Assembly (NCBI GenBank): GCA_020353135.1
Contig: CP070688.1
Span: forward strand, 1,094,286-1,102,628
Source: Chloroflexota bacterium
GTDB lineage: Bacteria; Chloroflexota; Anaerolineae; Promineifilales; Promineifilaceae
Direction of reading: 5' to 3'
Length of the DNA: 8,343 nucleotides
Part shown: piece by piece, positions 6,241 through 8,343 of the stretch
Layout: each line of letters starts with the position of its first letter
How positions within the stretch are numbered: the stretch's first letter is position 1
Translations under genes and position numbers: made by a program
The notes under the pieces: model-generated
The model's input: the letters and a program-made list of their open reading frames with translations, nothing else
Database searches by the model: none
Told to the model about the DNA's origin: nothing

Positions 6241-7161
6241 TCAATCATTCCTGGCGACTAGACGGACCAGCGACCGTGGGCCGATGCCCTTCAGGTCGAA
6301 CGTATTTTCGCCGGCGAATTCATAGCCGGAGCCTTCAACCAGGCCCTTCACGACGCTCGTAGTCAGAATCTCGCCCGGCCCAGCTTGGTCAGTCACCCGA
6401 GAGGCAATAGTTACCACGGTGCCCAGATAGTCACCTTCGATCTCCAGGATTTCACCGGCATGGACCCCAACTCGAAGGCCCAGACCCAGTGCTTCCGCAG
6501 CCGCCACCATGTCTGCGGCCGCAGTCAGGGCGCCGCTCGGAGTCGGGAATACGGCCAGGATGCCATCGCCAGTAGATTTGACGACCTTGCCATCTTGAGC
6601 GACCGATAAGTGTACCATTTCGTTATTTAGCCGCTCTATGAGATCGACCCACGACCGGTTGCCTAACACCTGTTGCTCGACCGTCGAATTAACGATATCA
6701 GTGAACAAGACGGCGGCGAAAGCAAGCCCCGTTTTGCTCTCTTTCGACGTCAAGCTCTCGTCCGTCCCGGTATCGACTACTTCTTCGCTTTCCTCGCTTT
6801 CGCCAAGGAGCCGCTGGATCTTGCCCATTAGGCGACTGAATACAACCGGCTTAGTATCATAGTCATGGCTGCCAGCTTCCAACGCCTTCTCTCTGTCCCC
6901 AGCCATCGTATGAGCGGTCAAGGCGATAATCGGGATATTCTGGGTCGCCGGATTACTCTTCAATATCCGGGCCACTTGCCAACCGTCCATCACTGGAAGA
7001 CCGATGTCCAGGATAATAAGGTCGGGTTTTTCCGACAAGGCCATGTCAACGCCTTCTTGCCCATCTACCCCGGCTGACACTTCGAAGCCTTTTCGCATCA
7101 ATCGTCGTGACAGCATGTCACGGTTCATTTCGTCATCCTCAACCAACAGAATTCTGGTCAT
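6241..7161 (-). CDS. Response regulator: receiver domain fused to class III adenylate/guanylate cyclase
   Basis: The 306-residue protein begins with a receiver domain (1-120): acidic Asp9/Asp10, phosphoacceptor Asp52 in LIILDIGLPVMDGW, Thr82 and Lys104. A Glu/Ser-rich linker (about 120-143) leads to a class III cyclase catalytic domain (146-304). Metal-binding Asp155 (FTDIVNST) and Asp199 (KSTGDG) are present, with Lys195 and Asp244 at positions that in characterised cyclases select the purine. Arg255 of the transition-state pair is kept, but the partner Asn is Thr251. Related receiver-cyclase and LuxR-linked cyclases often carry His or another residue there. If active, it would make cAMP or cGMP when Asp52 is phosphorylated. 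The ATG at 7161 has GGAGG 6 bases upstream (7168-7172). The gene follows the hybrid kinase on the same strand, 134 bases downstream of its stop, so the two are probably co-transcribed and act together. Confidence 0.9.
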   Translation of the reverse strand: MTRILLVEDDEMNRDMLSRRLMRKGFEVSAGVDGQEGVDMALSEKPDLIILDIGLPVMDGWQVARILKSNPATQNIPIIALTAHTMAGDREKALEAGSHDYDTKPVVFSRLMGKIQRLLGESEESEEVVDTGTDESLTSKESKTGLAFAAVLFTDIVNSTVEQQVLGNRSWVDLIERLNNEMVHLSVAQDGKVVKSTGDGILAVFPTPSGALTAAADMVAAAEALGLGLRVGVHAGEILEIEGDYLGTVVTIASRVTDQAGPGEILTTSVVKGLVEGSGYEFAGENTFDLKGIGPRSLVRLVARND

Positions 7162-7295
7162 TAACGCCCTCCAATCTGGTCATGCTGCAATGGCCAATTT
7201 CGGGATAGCATGCTCATTTGTTGCGGATATCCGGCGCGCAAGGTGGCCTCATTCTCGGTTCTTCGACTTTCTATGCTAGAAGCCCAGTCTTGAAG
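7162..7295 (-). other. Spacer between kinase and receiver-cyclase, open in the kinase frame
   Basis: After the kinase TAG (7296-7298) the same minus-strand frame continues for 44 sense codons and ends in a TAA at 7161-7163. That stop overlaps the cyclase ATG as TAATG. The 44-residue stretch (starting LQDWASSIES) matches no family I know. Two palindromes lie here: CGGATATCCG at 7224-7233 and AGCATGCT at 7207-7214. I see no convincing promoter. The open frame could be chance, or the trace of a longer kinase C-terminus. Confidence 0.45.
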
Positions 7296-8343
7296 CTAGC
7301 CGGCAGTATCATCTTTCTCGGGGAAATTGGTAAAACCGTCATCCGTTGGTCCGATGAAATGGTTCACTGCCTGCAGCAACTGATAGTTATCTACGGGTTT
7401 GGTTAGTGACCTCTCGGCGCCAAGATTATAACCCAGATCTGAATCACCAATGGAAGAGACCACAACAACTGGTATGTCCTTGGTCTCATCATCATCCTTA
7501 AGGTTTCGTAAAACCACCCAACCGTCTATATCGGACAAGATCAGATCGAGGATGATGAGCGATGGTTTCAGGCGATGTGCAAGCTCTAATCCTTCTACCC
7601 CACTTGCGGATGCTTCGACATCAAAGCCGTCCGCCTGTAGGATTTTGAACATCAATTCGCGATCAGCGGTATCGTCGTCAATGATCAGCAGTTTGCTTTC
7701 CGATCCTGGAGCGCTTTTGACCGCCTTGGCCTCTGGAATCTCGATTTCCTTCACCACCTCCAAGATCTTAACCTCGGCCGGTATCTCAATGGTGAAGGTG
7801 GAGCCTGTTCCAACCTCGCTCTCCACAAAGATATCTCCACCCATCATGCGACAATAACGGCGACTAATCGCCAGGCCCAAACCGGTACCACCATAATTCC
7901 GGGTTATCGAATCATCCGCCTGAGCAAACTCGTCGAAGATCTGGTCGATCTTATTAGGTTGAATACCTATACCAGTGTCAGAGACGACAAGTATTATCCA
8001 GTCACTGCCTTGGCGCTGCTCCCGGTTTGCCGCCAGGGTGACCGTTCCTTCATTTGTGAACTTGGCGGCGTTCGACAACAAGTTTGTTAAAGCTTGCCGT
8101 ACTTTAGTCAGATCAGCTCTTACGGAACCGAGGTTGTCGGCGAAGTTGGTCACGAGCCGGTTGCTGTTTCGGGATACGAGCGGTTGGATCGTCACTGCCG
8201 TTTCGTCAAGCATCTGATCAAGGTCGAAGCGCTCTAAGTAAAGGTCCACGCGACCTGCTTCGATCTTAGAAAGGTCCAGCACGTCATTGATCAGATCCAA
8301 CAGATGTTGGGCGGCCGTGTTGATCCTCTCCAAATCGGGAATC
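7296..8343 (-). CDS. Hybrid histidine kinase with C-terminal receiver domain, N-terminus cut by the window edge
   Basis: The frame is open to the right edge, so the sensor region and the phosphorylated His lie outside the window. Numbering runs from the codon at 8331-8333, which encodes an internal Leu. Visible parts, in order: the second helix of the HisKA dimerisation domain (INDVLDLSKIEAGR, about 15-28); the HATPase domain with N-box Asn88 (LTNLLSNAAKFT), G1 box DTGIGI (119-124), F box region FDEFAQ and G2 box GGTGLGLAIS; a linker (about 186-212); and a receiver domain (213-328) with Asp219/Asp220, phosphoacceptor Asp263 in LIILDLILSDIDGW, Ser293/Ser294 and Lys312 (TKP). The TAG stop is at 7296-7298. 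The kinase probably autophosphorylates on the missing His, then passes phosphate to its own receiver and to the receiver-cyclase encoded next. The signal it senses cannot be told from this window. Confidence 0.92.
   Translation of the reverse strand, partial: IPDLERINTAAQHLLDLINDVLDLSKIEAGRVDLYLERFDLDQMLDETAVTIQPLVSRNSNRLVTNFADNLGSVRADLTKVRQALTNLLSNAAKFTNEGTVTLAANREQRQGSDWIILVVSDTGIGIQPNKIDQIFDEFAQADDSITRNYGGTGLGLAISRRYCRMMGGDIFVESEVGTGSTFTIEIPAEVKILEVVKEIEIPEAKAVKSAPGSESKLLIIDDDTADRELMFKILQADGFDVEASASGVEGLELAHRLKPSLIILDLILSDIDGWVVLRNLKDDDETKDIPVVVVSSIGDSDLGYNLGAERSLTKPVDNYQLLQAVNHFIGPTDDGFTNFPEKDDTAG

Overview
The window looks like ordinary chromosomal DNA of a moderately GC-rich bacterium. 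The best guess is a Chloroflexota (Anaerolineae-like) genome or metagenomic contig. That guess rests on a lipoprotein with Thr-Pro-rich linkers and a TolB-like propeller, an unlinked mix of single genes, and a hybrid kinase followed by a receiver-cyclase; it is inference, since no marker gene is present. No rRNA, tRNA, CRISPR array, insertion sequence or phage gene was seen.

Left part (1-2400): the left edge cuts a minus-strand lipoprotein gene of which 380 codons are visible (1141 down to 1). It is an open frame that runs off the window. Diverging from it is an NAD-dependent epimerase of the extended SDR superfamily that has lost its Rossmann nucleotide-binding half and is probably a pseudogene (1238-2023). 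A small two-helix membrane protein follows (2146-2394), with a recognisable promoter upstream.

Middle part (2400-6050): three plus-strand genes stand apart from one another. They are an amidase-signature hydrolase with a complete Ser-cisSer-Lys triad but altered glycine loops (2505-3869), a small DUF2082-type zinc-ribbon protein (3972-4214), and a 502-residue radical SAM protein with a SPASM/twitch-like cysteine-containing C-terminal region (4533-6041). The radical SAM gene is preceded by about 320 bases without a convincing gene. That stretch has a candidate promoter, a GC-rich hairpin and a doubtful 68-codon frame that overlaps the start codon by ATGA.

Right part (6241-8343, minus strand): a hybrid histidine kinase with a C-terminal receiver, cut by the right edge, is followed by a receiver-class III nucleotide cyclase. 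Together they look like a phosphorelay that ends in a cyclic nucleotide output. After the kinase stop codon the same frame stays open for 44 codons and closes in a TAATG overlap with the cyclase start.

There is no clear new multigene system here. The best leads are the radical SAM protein with its long leader, the kinase to receiver-cyclase pair with a non-canonical cyclase residue, and the broken epimerase.
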